This document shows, in pieces, positions 34,540-42,857 of a stretch of DNA of 64,000 nucleotides. The position numbers were made by a program, and so were the translations under genes. The notes below the pieces were generated by a model, which was not told the origin of the DNA, ran no database searches, and saw only the letters and a program-made list of their open reading frames with translations. The stretch spans positions 124,001 through 188,000 of the forward strand of contig JBCBVY010000006.1 in the NCBI GenBank assembly GCA_039817385.1, in the 5' to 3' direction. Origin of the DNA: JBCBCP01 sp039817385 (GTDB lineage: Bacteria; Pseudomonadota; Alphaproteobacteria; Rhodobacterales; Rhodobacteraceae). Numbering within the stretch: the stretch's first letter is position 1; every line of letters starts with the position of its first letter.

Positions 34540-35595
34540 TTGCGTGACCTGAGCGGTGAGTTGCTGAGCTGGTACGACGTGCATGCGCGGGCGATGCCGT
34601 GGCGGGTGCCGCCGGGCAGCGGCGCGCGTCCCGACCCCTACCGCGTGTGGCTGAGCGAGGTGATGCTGCAACAGACGACCGTGGCCGCCGTGAAGGCGTA
34701 TTTCGAACGGTTCACTGCCATCTGGCCCACGGTCGGTGATCTGGCCGCGGCAAAAGACGCGGATGTCATGGCTGAATGGGCCGGTCTTGGCTACTACGCC
34801 AGGGCGCGCAACCTGCTGAAATGCGCGCGGGCGGTGGTAGAGCGGCACGGCGGCCAGTTCCCAGCGGACCACGCCGCGTTGCTGGCCCTGCCGGGCATCG
34901 GCCCGTATACCGCCGCCGCGATTGGCGCCATCGCGTTCGACCTGCCCTTGACGGTGCTGGACGGCAATGTGGAGCGGGTGATGGCCCGGCTGCATGACGA
35001 TCACACACCCCTGCCCGGCGCCAAGAAACCCTTCCACGCCTATGCCGAAGCGCTCACCCCAAACGCGCGGCCCGGAGACTACGCGCAAGCGGTCATGGAC
35101 CTCGGCGCGACGATCTGCACCCCGCGCAGCCCCGCCTGCGGCATTTGCCCGTGGCGCGATCCCTGCAAGGCCCGGGTGGCGGGAACCGCGCCCGAGCTGC
35201 CCAAGAAAACGCCGAAAAAGCCCAAACCCGTACGCCACGGCATCGCCTATCTCGCCCGCCGCCCCGATGGCGCGTGGCTGCTAGAGCGGCGCCCGGACAA
35301 GGGGCTGCTCGGCGGCACGCTTGGCTGGCCCGGGAGCGATTGGGTGGACGTAAACCTGCCCTTGCCTGAAACGAAGCCGCCGGTCGAGGCGAACTGGCAA
35401 GACCTGGAGGGCGAGGTCCGCCACACATTCACCCATTTCCACCTGATCCTGCGCCTCAAAACCGCCACGACCGATGCCGAACCCACAAGCGGAACCTTCA
35501 CAAAAGACTTCCGCCCCACCGACCTGCCCAGCCTGATGCGCAAGGCCTTTGATCTGGCGCGCAGCACGCCTTCTTCTTCTTCTTCTTCTGGCTAA
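34540..35595 (+). CDS. mutY: A/G-specific adenine glycosylase
   Basis: 351 residues of MutY, which removes adenine mispaired with 8-oxoguanine. Visible are the EVMLQQTTVAAV catalytic-Glu region, helix-hairpin-helix LPGIGPYTAAAI, catalytic Asp in VLDGNVERV and the 4Fe-4S cluster Cys-X6-Cys-X2-Cys-X5-Cys (CTPRSPACGICPWRDPC). The C-terminal NUDIX-like domain ends in a run of six serines encoded by TTC/TCT microsatellite DNA. The frame begins with TTG, preceded by AAGGGGG. Confidence 0.95.
   Translation: MRDLSGELLSWYDVHARAMPWRVPPGSGARPDPYRVWLSEVMLQQTTVAAVKAYFERFTAIWPTVGDLAAAKDADVMAEWAGLGYYARARNLLKCARAVVERHGGQFPADHAALLALPGIGPYTAAAIGAIAFDLPLTVLDGNVERVMARLHDDHTPLPGAKKPFHAYAEALTPNARPGDYAQAVMDLGATICTPRSPACGICPWRDPCKARVAGTAPELPKKTPKKPKPVRHGIAYLARRPDGAWLLERRPDKGLLGGTLGWPGSDWVDVNLPLPETKPPVEANWQDLEGEVRHTFTHFHLILRLKTATTDAEPTSGTFTKDFRPTDLPSLMRKAFDLARSTPSSSSSSG
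35569..35588 (+). repeat. (TTC)n microsatellite at the end of mutY
   Basis: About six tandem TTC/TCT triplets encode a poly-Ser tail just before the mutY stop. Slippage by whole triplets would only change the tail length. Confidence 0.8.
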
Positions 35596-35611
35596 AAATA
35601 TTCCGGGGAGC

Positions 35612-35631
35612 GCGAGGGGCTGGCCCCTCGC
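35612..35631. terminator. GC-rich hairpin downstream of mutY
   Basis: GCGAGGGGC-TG-GCCCCTCGC is a perfect 9-bp-arm inverted repeat 17 bp after the mutY stop, preceded by AAAAATATTCCGGGG. There is no T-run, so the role in termination is uncertain. Confidence 0.5.
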
Positions 35632-35734
35632 TCCTGCCCTGCACAAATTTCCCAACGCGCGACAAGATTGCGCCTTTGTTCTCCCCTATGTGCCCAGATA
35701 GACTAAGCACAAAAAATAGGTTCGAGGCCCGCAT

Positions 35735-36871
35735 ATGATCCTGTCCATCTCTGAGATGCGCAAAGCGTCGCGCACCCTGCCCTTTGCCATGTCGATCCTG
35801 CTGATCCCACTGGCCTGGGTCACGGCGATCTATGGCGGCTGGACGGTGATCCTGCTGCCTTTGGTCACGTGGTACCTTTTCAGCGCGCTCGACTTTGCCG
35901 TGGGCCTCGACGAGGACAATGGCGATCTGGAGGCGACGGATGACGATCTGTTCTGGTACCGCGCCATCACCATCGCCTGGGTGCCGCTGCAGTTCCTGAC
36001 CCTCTTTGGCCTGATCTGGTACGTCGCCCCGGCAGAGCATCTGAACACGTTCGAAAAGCTCGCGATCTTTTTCGGTATGGGCGTGATCACCGGCACGGTC
36101 GGGATCAACTACAGCCACGAGCTGATGCACCAAAAGAACAATCTCGAACGGCGGCTGGCGGACGCGCTTCTCGCGATGGTGCTCTATTCGCATTTCCGGT
36201 CAGAGCATCTGCTGGTGCATCACCGCTATGTCGCGACGCCGCGGGATCCGGTCACCGCGCGCATGGGCGAAAGCTTCTTCCGCTTCTACCCGCGGGTCTT
36301 GCACCAGTGCTTCTGGTCAGCCTTCAATGCGGAAAAGGCGCAGCTGGCGCGCAAGGACCTGCCCTGGACCCATGCGAGCAACCCGTTCTGGCGCTACTGG
36401 GCCCTGCAAGGCGGCTGCCTGCTGCTTGCCCTTATCCTCGGCGGTTGGGCCGGGGTGGGCCTGTTCCTGATGCAGGCCGGCGTTGCGATCTGGCAGCTGG
36501 AGCTGGTTAACTACATTGAACATTACGGGCTGACGCGGAAGCACCTCGGGAGTGGCAAGTACGAGCATGTCAAACCGCACCACAGCTGGAACGCCGCGCA
36601 CAAGGCGTCGAACTGGCTGCTGATCAACCTGCAGCGCCATTCCGATCATCATTACAAACCCGACCGCCGCTTTCCCGTGCTTCAGACTTATTCAGCCAGC
36701 GAAGCGCCGCAGCTGCCCTATGGCTACCCGGTGATGACCATCGCGGCGATGATCCCGCCGCTGTGGCGGCGCGTGATGAACAAGCGCGTGAAGCAGTGGC
36801 GCGAGATGTACTACCCCGAAATTACCGATTGGCAGCCCTACACCAAGGCGACCAATCCGCTGCCGCGCTAG
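35735..36871 (+). CDS. alkB: AlkB-type alkane 1-monooxygenase
   Basis: 378-residue integral-membrane non-haem di-iron hydroxylase. Histidine boxes are NYSHELMHQ (about residue 127), HLLVHHRYV (about 159) and LQRHSDHHYKP (about 303), plus the AlkB-specific NYIEHYGL. Six hydrophobic helices fit. AlkB hydroxylates the terminal carbon of medium-chain alkanes using rubredoxin. No rubredoxin gene is next to it. Roseobacters commonly have one AlkB, so the physiological substrate could be alkanes or related lipids. Only a weak GAGG lies upstream of the ATG. Confidence 0.94.
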   Translation: MILSISEMRKASRTLPFAMSILLIPLAWVTAIYGGWTVILLPLVTWYLFSALDFAVGLDEDNGDLEATDDDLFWYRAITIAWVPLQFLTLFGLIWYVAPAEHLNTFEKLAIFFGMGVITGTVGINYSHELMHQKNNLERRLADALLAMVLYSHFRSEHLLVHHRYVATPRDPVTARMGESFFRFYPRVLHQCFWSAFNAEKAQLARKDLPWTHASNPFWRYWALQGGCLLLALILGGWAGVGLFLMQAGVAIWQLELVNYIEHYGLTRKHLGSGKYEHVKPHHSWNAAHKASNWLLINLQRHSDHHYKPDRRFPVLQTYSASEAPQLPYGYPVMTIAAMIPPLWRRVMNKRVKQWREMYYPEITDWQPYTKATNPLPR

Positions 36872-36891
36872 GCGGCGCAGCCGCGGGGTCT

Positions 36892-37782
36892 TCAGGGCTC
36901 CAGCAGGAGCGGCGTAAAGCGAAACAGCTCGGGGGCTTCGGGCGATAGATCGACGATGACGGCGCCGCGCTGCGGGGGGCCGAACACCTCCACCCGGGTG
37001 ATGTTGGGCGCCGCGCCAAATGGCTTGTCTATCCGAAACCTGTGTGTGTCGCCATGCGCCACCACGATAGGGCCGGGAAAGCCAGACGCGATGCCCGCGA
37101 GTTGGCTGCGGAACCGGTCGAATCCCGTCGGCTCCCACCAGCGCGCGTCCCATTTGGGGTTGGCATGAATGAACAGGAACAGCCCCGCCGCGCCCGCAGC
37201 GGCAGCGACGCTTTCCTCCAGCCAGACGGCGTTAAGGGCGTCGCGCGCCTGATGCTCGGCGAACGCGCCTTGGGCTTGTTGCAGATTATTGTTGGATCCG
37301 GTCATGTGCAGCGTGACGAAGACTATGTCGTTCCATCGCCAACGCGCGTTCTCTCTTTGTCCTTCCTGCTGTTCGAGCCGCATGGGGCGTTGCCCGATAC
37401 TTGCCCCGGGCGCCGTGAAAGCAGACACGACAGCGGCCTTGCGTTCGGTGGGATCGAAGGCTCCGGCGGGCGCTCGCCAACAATCGGTCCATTCATTGTC
37501 GCCCGGCGTGAAAACCAGGGGCCCCTCATGAAGGTCAAAGACCGCGCGCATCGCAGCGAGGCGCGCGTCCGTGCACGCGCTTCCGCCTTCCTTAATGTCG
37601 CCGATATAGACCGAAAAGGCAGGCGCGATCTCATTAATACGCCCGATCAGCTGCGCATCGCTTTGCCGTCCTTCACGGCTTGAATCCTGCAGGTCGCCGA
37701 AGATAACGAAGCGGTCGGCGTGTGCTGCGCCCGCGCTGAGCAGAGCGATCAACACCGCTGCGAGGTATGCGGGTCGGGACAT
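36892..37782 (-). CDS. Secreted calcineurin-like metallophosphoesterase
   Basis: 296 residues with a signal peptide (YLAAVLIALLSAGAAHA). Metallophosphoesterase landmarks are FGDLQDSSR, YIGDIKEG, FTPGDNEWTD (the GDNE-like metal site), VTLHMTGSNN, FIHANPKW and VVAHGDTHRFRID. This order fits the calcineurin superfamily, with substitutions relative to the canonical GDxH and GNHE motifs. Periplasmic location is likely. Substrate unknown. It is convergent with alkB, 20 bp apart. Confidence 0.82.
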   Translation of the reverse strand: MSRPAYLAAVLIALLSAGAAHADRFVIFGDLQDSSREGRQSDAQLIGRINEIAPAFSVYIGDIKEGGSACTDARLAAMRAVFDLHEGPLVFTPGDNEWTDCWRAPAGAFDPTERKAAVVSAFTAPGASIGQRPMRLEQQEGQRENARWRWNDIVFVTLHMTGSNNNLQQAQGAFAEHQARDALNAVWLEESVAAAAGAAGLFLFIHANPKWDARWWEPTGFDRFRSQLAGIASGFPGPIVVAHGDTHRFRIDKPFGAAPNITRVEVFGPPQRGAVIVDLSPEAPELFRFTPLLLEP

Positions 37783-37879
37783 GGTCGATTCCTCGATCTG
37801 GTTCGTCGCAATCAGTAGACGGATTTTGCGAAAGGCCGATGACTGCGCCGGCTATGGCCCGCCCGAACGGGCGGCGCAT

Positions 37880-39262
37880 TCAGACCATCGTCCAGACCTT
37901 GACCGGCGAAGAGGCGCCGCGCACGGGGTGTTCCGTGTCCTCGGTCACGCCGCGCGGGATGCCCGCGGCTTGCACGGCAGCGTCAGAGATGACGGCGGGC
38001 ACCCCGAGGCTACGACTGAGTTCCTGCATCCGGCTGGCGACGTTCACCGTATTGCCAATCACAGCAAATTCCAGCCGGTCGGTGCCGATATTGCCCAGAA
38101 CCGCCGGCCCGTAATGCACGCCAAACCGGGCGTCGATCTCGGGCTTGCCCTCGGCGCGCCGCCGCAGGTTCAACCGGTCCACCTCTGCCATCATGGCGCG
38201 GACGCAGAAAACCGCATTTTCTGCATCCTGTGGCCCCGCAATGGGCGTGCCGAAGGTGGCCATCAGCCCGTCGCCCAGAAACTTGTCGAGCGTGCCGCCA
38301 TGCGCAAAGACCTGCCGTTCCATCGCGGACTGGAAAGCGCGCAGCGTCTCGATCACCTCGGTCGGCGGGCGGCTCGCGGCATAAGCGGTAAAGCCTACGA
38401 TATCGACAAACAGCACCGCGATGTCATGCTCTCTGATCCGGCTCAGCGGCTCGTCCGCGCCGCTGAGTTCAGATACCACGTTGGGCGAGAAATAGCGGGA
38501 CAGGTTCGAACGCTCGCGCTCTGTCTCCGCCGAAGTGACCAGCAGCCGCTGGAAACGGCGCACGATGATGGCAAGCGTGTAGGCCACCAGCAGCAGGACC
38601 AGCACTTCCTGAAGGCGGCGGTCCCATTGCATGATGTTCGGGTCCAGCTCGTAGATCAGCGCGGCGTCAAAGCCGGAGGCGTCAAACGCTTCGGTAATCG
38701 CGGGAACCTGCCGCCCGAAATACCAGATCAGGCCGGAGCCAAGCAGGTACATCGTCGACATCCAGTGCCCCAGCGCGAGGATCGTGCGCCAGCTATAGGC
38801 AAGGCACCCGACAGCGAGGATCACGAAGTAATACAGGAACGTGTCGAACCGGTAGACCATCGCGGTGGGCCAATCGAACGTCGACAGCGGGTTGGGCGCC
38901 AAAAGCGCGATGGTCATCAGCAGCACGTCGATAAAGATAAAGACCAGCTCGCGCCCGGAATGGCCCCGCCGCCCGACGCGGCGCAGGAACCAGCCGTTCA
39001 GTGCCACAAGGGCGAGCAGCGCCCAGGGCCAGGCGATCTGCTCCAGCGGGACGACAAAAGGCAGGAAGGCCGCAACGATGCCCAGCGTGATCCAGCGGGC
39101 GCGAATGGCCAGCTCCAGCCCTTCTTCCTTGTGACGGTCGAGCGTTTCCTCGACCCGTGCGGAGACGGGTATGTCGCCGGTCCCGTCGGGCGGGTCCTGC
39201 ATGTTGAAGTTCAGAAAGTCGGGTGTCTGGACCACAAGCACAGCCTCTTGGTTGATATGCAA
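37880..39262 (-). CDS. Membrane-bound class III adenylate/guanylate cyclase
   Basis: 460 residues. Residues about 55-220 form several membrane helices. The C-terminal catalytic domain (from about 285) has the metal Asp in VLFVDIVGFT, substrate Lys and second Asp in LDKFLGDGLMATFG and the transition-state Asn/Arg in GNTVNVASRMQE. All catalytic residues expected of a homodimeric class III cyclase are present, so cyclic AMP production is likely. The sensor is the membrane part. It lies 7 bp from the TetR gene on the same strand. The start is not well defined: ATG at 39262, or 39202. Confidence 0.92.
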   Translation of the reverse strand: MHINQEAVLVVQTPDFLNFNMQDPPDGTGDIPVSARVEETLDRHKEEGLELAIRARWITLGIVAAFLPFVVPLEQIAWPWALLALVALNGWFLRRVGRRGHSGRELVFIFIDVLLMTIALLAPNPLSTFDWPTAMVYRFDTFLYYFVILAVGCLAYSWRTILALGHWMSTMYLLGSGLIWYFGRQVPAITEAFDASGFDAALIYELDPNIMQWDRRLQEVLVLLLVAYTLAIIVRRFQRLLVTSAETERERSNLSRYFSPNVVSELSGADEPLSRIREHDIAVLFVDIVGFTAYAASRPPTEVIETLRAFQSAMERQVFAHGGTLDKFLGDGLMATFGTPIAGPQDAENAVFCVRAMMAEVDRLNLRRRAEGKPEIDARFGVHYGPAVLGNIGTDRLEFAVIGNTVNVASRMQELSRSLGVPAVISDAAVQAAGIPRGVTEDTEHPVRGASSPVKVWTMV

Positions 39263-39269
39263 CCTAAGG

Positions 39270-39830
39270 CTAGCGGGCGGGCAATTCCAGACGCGCGCGC
39301 AGCTGAGCGGTTGCGGTGTCGAACAGGGCGCGATCCCCCGCCGCGCGCGCGATCAGTTGGGCGCCTTCGACAAGCGCGAGCGCTGCTGCCGCTTCGGCCA
39401 GGGTATCGGCTTGCGCGGCCAGCGTTTTGTCCCGGCGGCCCTGCGCCATGACGTCTTGCAGCCAGTAGGTTGCTTCGCTGTGAAAGCGGTTCAGTTCCGC
39501 CACAACCTCCGCGCTGAGGCTATGGCGCCCGGCGGCAAAGGCCACGCAAAGGCAGGTCTGCTCTCCTGCGCCAAGCGTGTTGCGGTAATGAGCGAGGAAC
39601 GCCTCCATCCGCTCTGCCGCGGTGCCTGCCTTGGGCAGGCGTACAAAAAAGCTGTCCACGTAGCGCTTGATCAGCGCGAGGGCCAGCTGCGGTTTGGTTG
39701 CGAAATGGTAGTGGACCGACGCCTTCTTGATCCCCTGTTTGTCTGCGAGATCACCAAAGGAAAACGCATCAAGGCCGCGGGTGCGGGCAAGACGTTCAGC
39801 GTGGTCAAGGAGGGCTGTGCGCGTATCCAT
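39270..39830 (-). CDS. TetR/AcrR-family transcriptional regulator
   Basis: 186 residues. The N-terminal DNA-binding HTH is FSFGDLADKQGIKKASVHYHFATKPQLALALI. The C-terminal ligand domain (from about 60) has CLCVAFAAGRHSLSAEVV, resembling the YcdC/TetR_C group with a cysteine pair. It is immediately upstream of the cyclase gene (7 bp), so it may regulate that operon or itself. Ligand unknown. Confidence 0.9.
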   Translation of the reverse strand: MDTRTALLDHAERLARTRGLDAFSFGDLADKQGIKKASVHYHFATKPQLALALIKRYVDSFFVRLPKAGTAAERMEAFLAHYRNTLGAGEQTCLCVAFAAGRHSLSAEVVAELNRFHSEATYWLQDVMAQGRRDKTLAAQADTLAEAAAALALVEGAQLIARAAGDRALFDTATAQLRARLELPAR

Positions 39831-39936
39831 CGGTCAGGCTTGCGTGACACGCCTGCGATTCTGCAAGCGGAAACCGGCAGAACCTGCCCAAAGCATGGGC
39901 AGATTGCCACAGTATTGAGCGGCGGAGCCGGACCGA

Positions 39937-40356
39937 TTACTGTATCGCCGCCGCGAGCCGGTCGTCCAGCTGGGCCTCCAGCTCTTCGCGTTGCGCAACT
40001 TTGGCAAGCGCGGAGCAGGTTTTGAGCCCAACCACTTCGGCGTTCGGCCCAGCGCAGGTTGCAAGTGCCTCTTCGAAGCTCATCTCAAGCACGGTGTCGA
40101 GCAGCACAGGCAACGCCTTGCGCAGACCGTTCCGGTCGCGCGCCTTGAGCCCCTCGGTCTGGACCGGTGCGGCGGAGAACAGACCAACGAGGTCGATCCC
40201 GCCGGGCGACTGCGGTGCCGCGCTGCGCTGGTCCAAAAAGCCCGGCACGTCCGTCTCAAGCGTGCCAGCCGTCGCGGCACCAATCATCATGTAGACACAC
40301 GGCGTACGCGCGTTAAGCGTTGTCAAGAATGCAAGACGGGAAACACCCATTTTCAT
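39937..40356 (-). CDS. Hypothetical protein (139 residues), uncertain
   Basis: An open frame with a helical, plausibly coding C-terminal half (SFEEALATCAGPNAEVVGLK, ALAKVAQREELEAQLDDRLA). The N-terminal 30 residues look unlike a natural start, and there is no convincing ribosome binding site. It faces a broken trypsin-like peptidase gene that it partly overlaps on the opposite strand. It could be a truncated gene. No family recognised. Confidence 0.4.
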   Translation of the reverse strand: MKMGVSRLAFLTTLNARTPCVYMMIGAATAGTLETDVPGFLDQRSAAPQSPGGIDLVGLFSAAPVQTEGLKARDRNGLRKALPVLLDTVLEMSFEEALATCAGPNAEVVGLKTCSALAKVAQREELEAQLDDRLAAAIQ

Positions 40357-40858
40357 TGATGCGGCGTTGATACGGGTCGAGAACTATACCAGCCAGCATT
40401 TTCTGCCTTTGAACAGTCGCTCACAGCAAGACGAGTGGATTGCGATGGCGGGATATCCAGGCAAAGCGGCCGAAGACGATTATCGCTACACGGTGCTGTT
40501 TTCGAGTTTGCGCCGTGGGCAGGCTTTGAACCTTGGCGAAGTGCCAACCGCCGTCAGTAGTGAGGGCCGGATCAATACGCTTACGATTAACACCACAACC
40601 CGCGCGACAGACTTGCTTTATTCGATGCCGTCGGGCCGGGGGAACAGCGGCTCTGCAGTCGTGAACGCATGCGGCGAAGTGGTCGGTATCCACTACGCCG
40701 GTAGCTTTTCGGAAGTGGAGCGGGGCCGCGACGGCAAACCGGTTGTGAAAGCGGTCAAGTATAACCGGGGCGTGTCCATGAAGGATGTCGTATTGTTCTT
40801 GGATCAGATCGGTTCGGGCATTCCCTATGCTCGCACGCCCTGTCAGGTGGCGTTTTAA
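40295..40858 (+). pseudogene. Truncated/frameshifted trypsin-like serine peptidase
   Basis: The open frame after a TAG at 40292 encodes FIDAALIRVEN (the catalytic Asp region of chymotrypsin-fold peptidases) and SGRGNSGSAVVNACGEVVGIHYAG with the nucleophilic Ser of GNSGS. The N-terminal part with the catalytic His is missing in this frame. In another plus frame just upstream (about 40278-40292) GTNHHV is encoded, which resembles the His motif TNHHVV. This suggests a frameshift plus deletion. The patch looks less GC-rich than its surroundings. The longest start in frame is TTG at 40367. Confidence 0.6.
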
Positions 40859-40872
40859 CCACTTATCCCAAA

Positions 40873-40901
40873 GGAAAAAGGCCCCGCCACGAGGGCGGGG
40901 C
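40873..40901 (-). terminator. Intrinsic terminator of ccrM
   Basis: On the minus strand GCCCCGCC-CTCGT-GGCGGGGC is followed by CTTTTT: a perfect 8-bp GC-rich stem and T-run, about 76 bp beyond the ccrM stop. Confidence 0.9.
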
Positions 40902-40976
40902 TGAAGTGCAGTGCCTTTGGGTATTGCCTTGGGTAAGGCCGCAGGCACCTGGCGGTGTTGGGTATGCGCAGAAGGG

Positions 40977-42077
40977 CTAGTGGCCCTGTTCGGCGCGGAT
41001 CTGTTGGCGGAAGACGTCGATGGGGACCAATTTGCCCTCCTTCCGGATGCACCAGTAAGTCCAGCCGTTGCAGCTGGGCGCGCCCTCAAGATGGGCGCCG
41101 ACCTGGTGGATCGATCCCTTGATGTCGTCGCCGATCAGCGTGCCGTCGGCGCGGATCTTGGCCTTGTGGCGTTTGTTCATGGAATAAAGCTCCTCTCCGG
41201 GGCGCAGCATGCCGCGTTCGACCAACTGGCCAAAGGGCACGCGCGGGAGAGCACGTTTGGACTGGCTGACTTCGAGCGCAGAGCGGTCGAGGCGGCGCAC
41301 CTTCGACAGCCGCCTTTGCGCGACCTCGCGATAGGCGGCCTCGCGTTCGATCCCGATGAAATCACGGCCCAGCATCTTGGCCACTGCGCCCGTTGTGCCG
41401 GTGCCAAAGAACGGGTCCAGCACCACGTCGCCCGGGTTGGTCGTGCCGACCAGCACACGGTGCAGCAGCGCTTCGGGCTTTTGCGTCGGGTGCGCTTTCT
41501 CGCCCTTGTCATCCTTGAGCCGCTCGTGGCCGGTGCAGATCGGGAGAACCCAGTCGGAGCGCATCTGGATGCCCTCGTTCAGGGCCTTTAACGCCTCGTA
41601 GTTGAAGGTGTATTTCGCGGTCTCATCCTTGCCTGCCCAGATCATCGTCTCGTGCGCGTTGGTCAGGCGCTTGCCGCGGAAGTTCGGCATCGGGTTCGAC
41701 TTGCGCCAGACCACGTCGTTCAGGATCCAGAAGCCCGCGTCCTGGAGCGCCGCGCCGACGCGGAAGATGTTGTGGTAGCTGCCAATGACCCAGATCGCGC
41801 CGTTGGGCTTGAGCAGGCGGCGTGCGGCGGCCAGCCACTCTCGGGTGAACTGGTCATAGGCTTTGAAAGACGCGAACTGGTCCCACGCGTCATCGACCGC
41901 GTCCACGCGGGAATTGTCGGGCCGGTGCAGATCGCCCCGCAGCTGGAGGTTATAGGGCGGATCGGCAAAGATCAGATCGACCGAGCCTGCGGGGAGCGAC
42001 CGCATCACCTCGATGCAGTCACCCGCAAGAATATCGTTCAAGGGCAGCGCCGCGGGGGCGCTCTTGGTCTTGGTCAT
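40977..42077 (-). CDS. ccrM: CcrM-type GANTC adenine methyltransferase
   Basis: 366 residues from the preferred ATG at 42077 (MTKTKSAPAALPL), the usual CcrM length; an ATG at 42113 adds 12 residues. Motif IV is FADPPYNLQ near the N-terminus, with the target recognition region in between and motif I as LDPFFGTGTTGAV. The C-terminal domain of CcrM follows (SMNKRHKAKIRADGTL, HQVGAHLEGAPSCNGWTYW). The enzyme methylates adenine in GANTC late in the cell cycle and coordinates transcription in alphaproteobacteria. Two GANTC sites lie in its predicted promoter. Confidence 0.96.
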   Translation of the reverse strand: MTKTKSAPAALPLNDILAGDCIEVMRSLPAGSVDLIFADPPYNLQLRGDLHRPDNSRVDAVDDAWDQFASFKAYDQFTREWLAAARRLLKPNGAIWVIGSYHNIFRVGAALQDAGFWILNDVVWRKSNPMPNFRGKRLTNAHETMIWAGKDETAKYTFNYEALKALNEGIQMRSDWVLPICTGHERLKDDKGEKAHPTQKPEALLHRVLVGTTNPGDVVLDPFFGTGTTGAVAKMLGRDFIGIEREAAYREVAQRRLSKVRRLDRSALEVSQSKRALPRVPFGQLVERGMLRPGEELYSMNKRHKAKIRADGTLIGDDIKGSIHQVGAHLEGAPSCNGWTYWCIRKEGKLVPIDVFRQQIRAEQGH

Positions 42078-42124
42078 CACGTCTGCCTCTGTCCCTGGCG
42101 CTTGAGCGCTCATTGGTTGGGTGC

Positions 42125-42153
42125 AGGATGAGTCAGAGACGATTCGCGGTCAA
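42125..42153 (-). promoter_or_regulatory. Predicted ccrM promoter with two GANTC sites
   Basis: On the minus strand TTGACC (42153-42148), a 17-base spacer and CATCCT (42130-42125) resemble a -35/-10 pair 48 bp before the ATG at 42077. GAATC (42145-42141) lies in the spacer, and GACTC (42134-42130) runs from the spacer into the first base of the -10. Methylation state could therefore affect ccrM transcription. Confidence 0.6.
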
Positions 42154-42177
42154 ATCCTTTAATTTTCAGGACGTTGG

Positions 42178-42780
42178 TTATTTTCCTTGAAACAAGATGT
42201 TGTGGACCGGTTTGAAGGAACGACGATGATGTGGGGTGACCCCCAATTCAATTAAGGCAGCTTTGTGTCGCAAAGATGGATATCCCATGTTCGTCTCCCA
42301 CCCGTAGCCGGGATGCTGTTGCGCCAAGTCCACCATCAGCGCGTCGCGCCTTGTTTTTGCCACAATCGAAGCCGCTGCAATCGACAGGCTGCGCGTGTCG
42401 CCCTTGACCAGCGTGGTCGCCGGCAGAGTGAGCCCGCGGGGCACCATATTGCCATCGATCAGCACGTGATCGGGTGGGATCGCCAACCCATCAATGGCCC
42501 GCAGCATCGCGAGGTGCGACGCGCGCAGGATGTTGTGGGCGTCGATCTCTTCGACCGTCGCCAGACCGATGGCGATCTCTGCAACCTCTTGCAACTCGGC
42601 GCTCAGCGCTTCGCGGCGGCGTGCCGTGAGTTTTTTGGAATCGTCCAGACCTTCGGATATGTTCGCGGCGTCAAGCACCACGGCGGCGGCCAGCACCGGG
42701 CCCGCCAGCGGGCCGCGCCCCACCTCGTCCACCCCGGCCACGCGGCCCCCGATCTGCGCTTCAAATGAGAAATCCGGCAT
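42178..42780 (-). CDS. rnhB: Ribonuclease HII
   Basis: 200-residue RNase HII that removes RNA primers and single ribonucleotides from DNA. Acidic active-site motifs are GVDEVGRGPLAGPV, LDDSKKLTARRRE, VLIDGNMVP and SIAAASIVAKTRRDALM. Length and C-terminal HHRRSFKPV are typical. It lies immediately upstream of ccrM on the same strand, the order found widely in alphaproteobacteria. ccrM seems to have its own promoter in the roughly 100 bp between them. Confidence 0.96.
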   Translation of the reverse strand: MPDFSFEAQIGGRVAGVDEVGRGPLAGPVLAAAVVLDAANISEGLDDSKKLTARRREALSAELQEVAEIAIGLATVEEIDAHNILRASHLAMLRAIDGLAIPPDHVLIDGNMVPRGLTLPATTLVKGDTRSLSIAAASIVAKTRRDALMVDLAQQHPGYGWETNMGYPSLRHKAALIELGVTPHHRRSFKPVHNILFQGK

Positions 42781-42804
42781 GGCCCTTGCCTACCGCCCCA
42801 CATG

Positions 42805-42833
42805 AAAAAGGGGAAGGCGCGGACGCCTCCCCC
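42805..42833 (-). terminator. Intrinsic terminator after the secreted protein gene
   Basis: The minus strand reads GGGGGAGGCG-TCCG-CGCCTTCCCC followed by TTTTT: a nearly perfect 10-bp stem with T-run, 25 bp after the stop of the 150-residue protein gene and before rnhB. Confidence 0.88.
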
Positions 42834-42857
42834 TCAGACTGCTCGATTTATCTTTGA

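Noticed and set aside
37781..39451. 556-residue plus-strand open frame opposite the cyclase
   Set aside because: The minus-strand cyclase has all catalytic motifs; the opposite frame has low-complexity His/Arg/Gln composition and no motif.
42148..42190. CtrA-type binding site upstream of ccrM
   Set aside because: Only a single TTAA-like half-site is visible; the TTAA-N7-TTAA spacing is absent.
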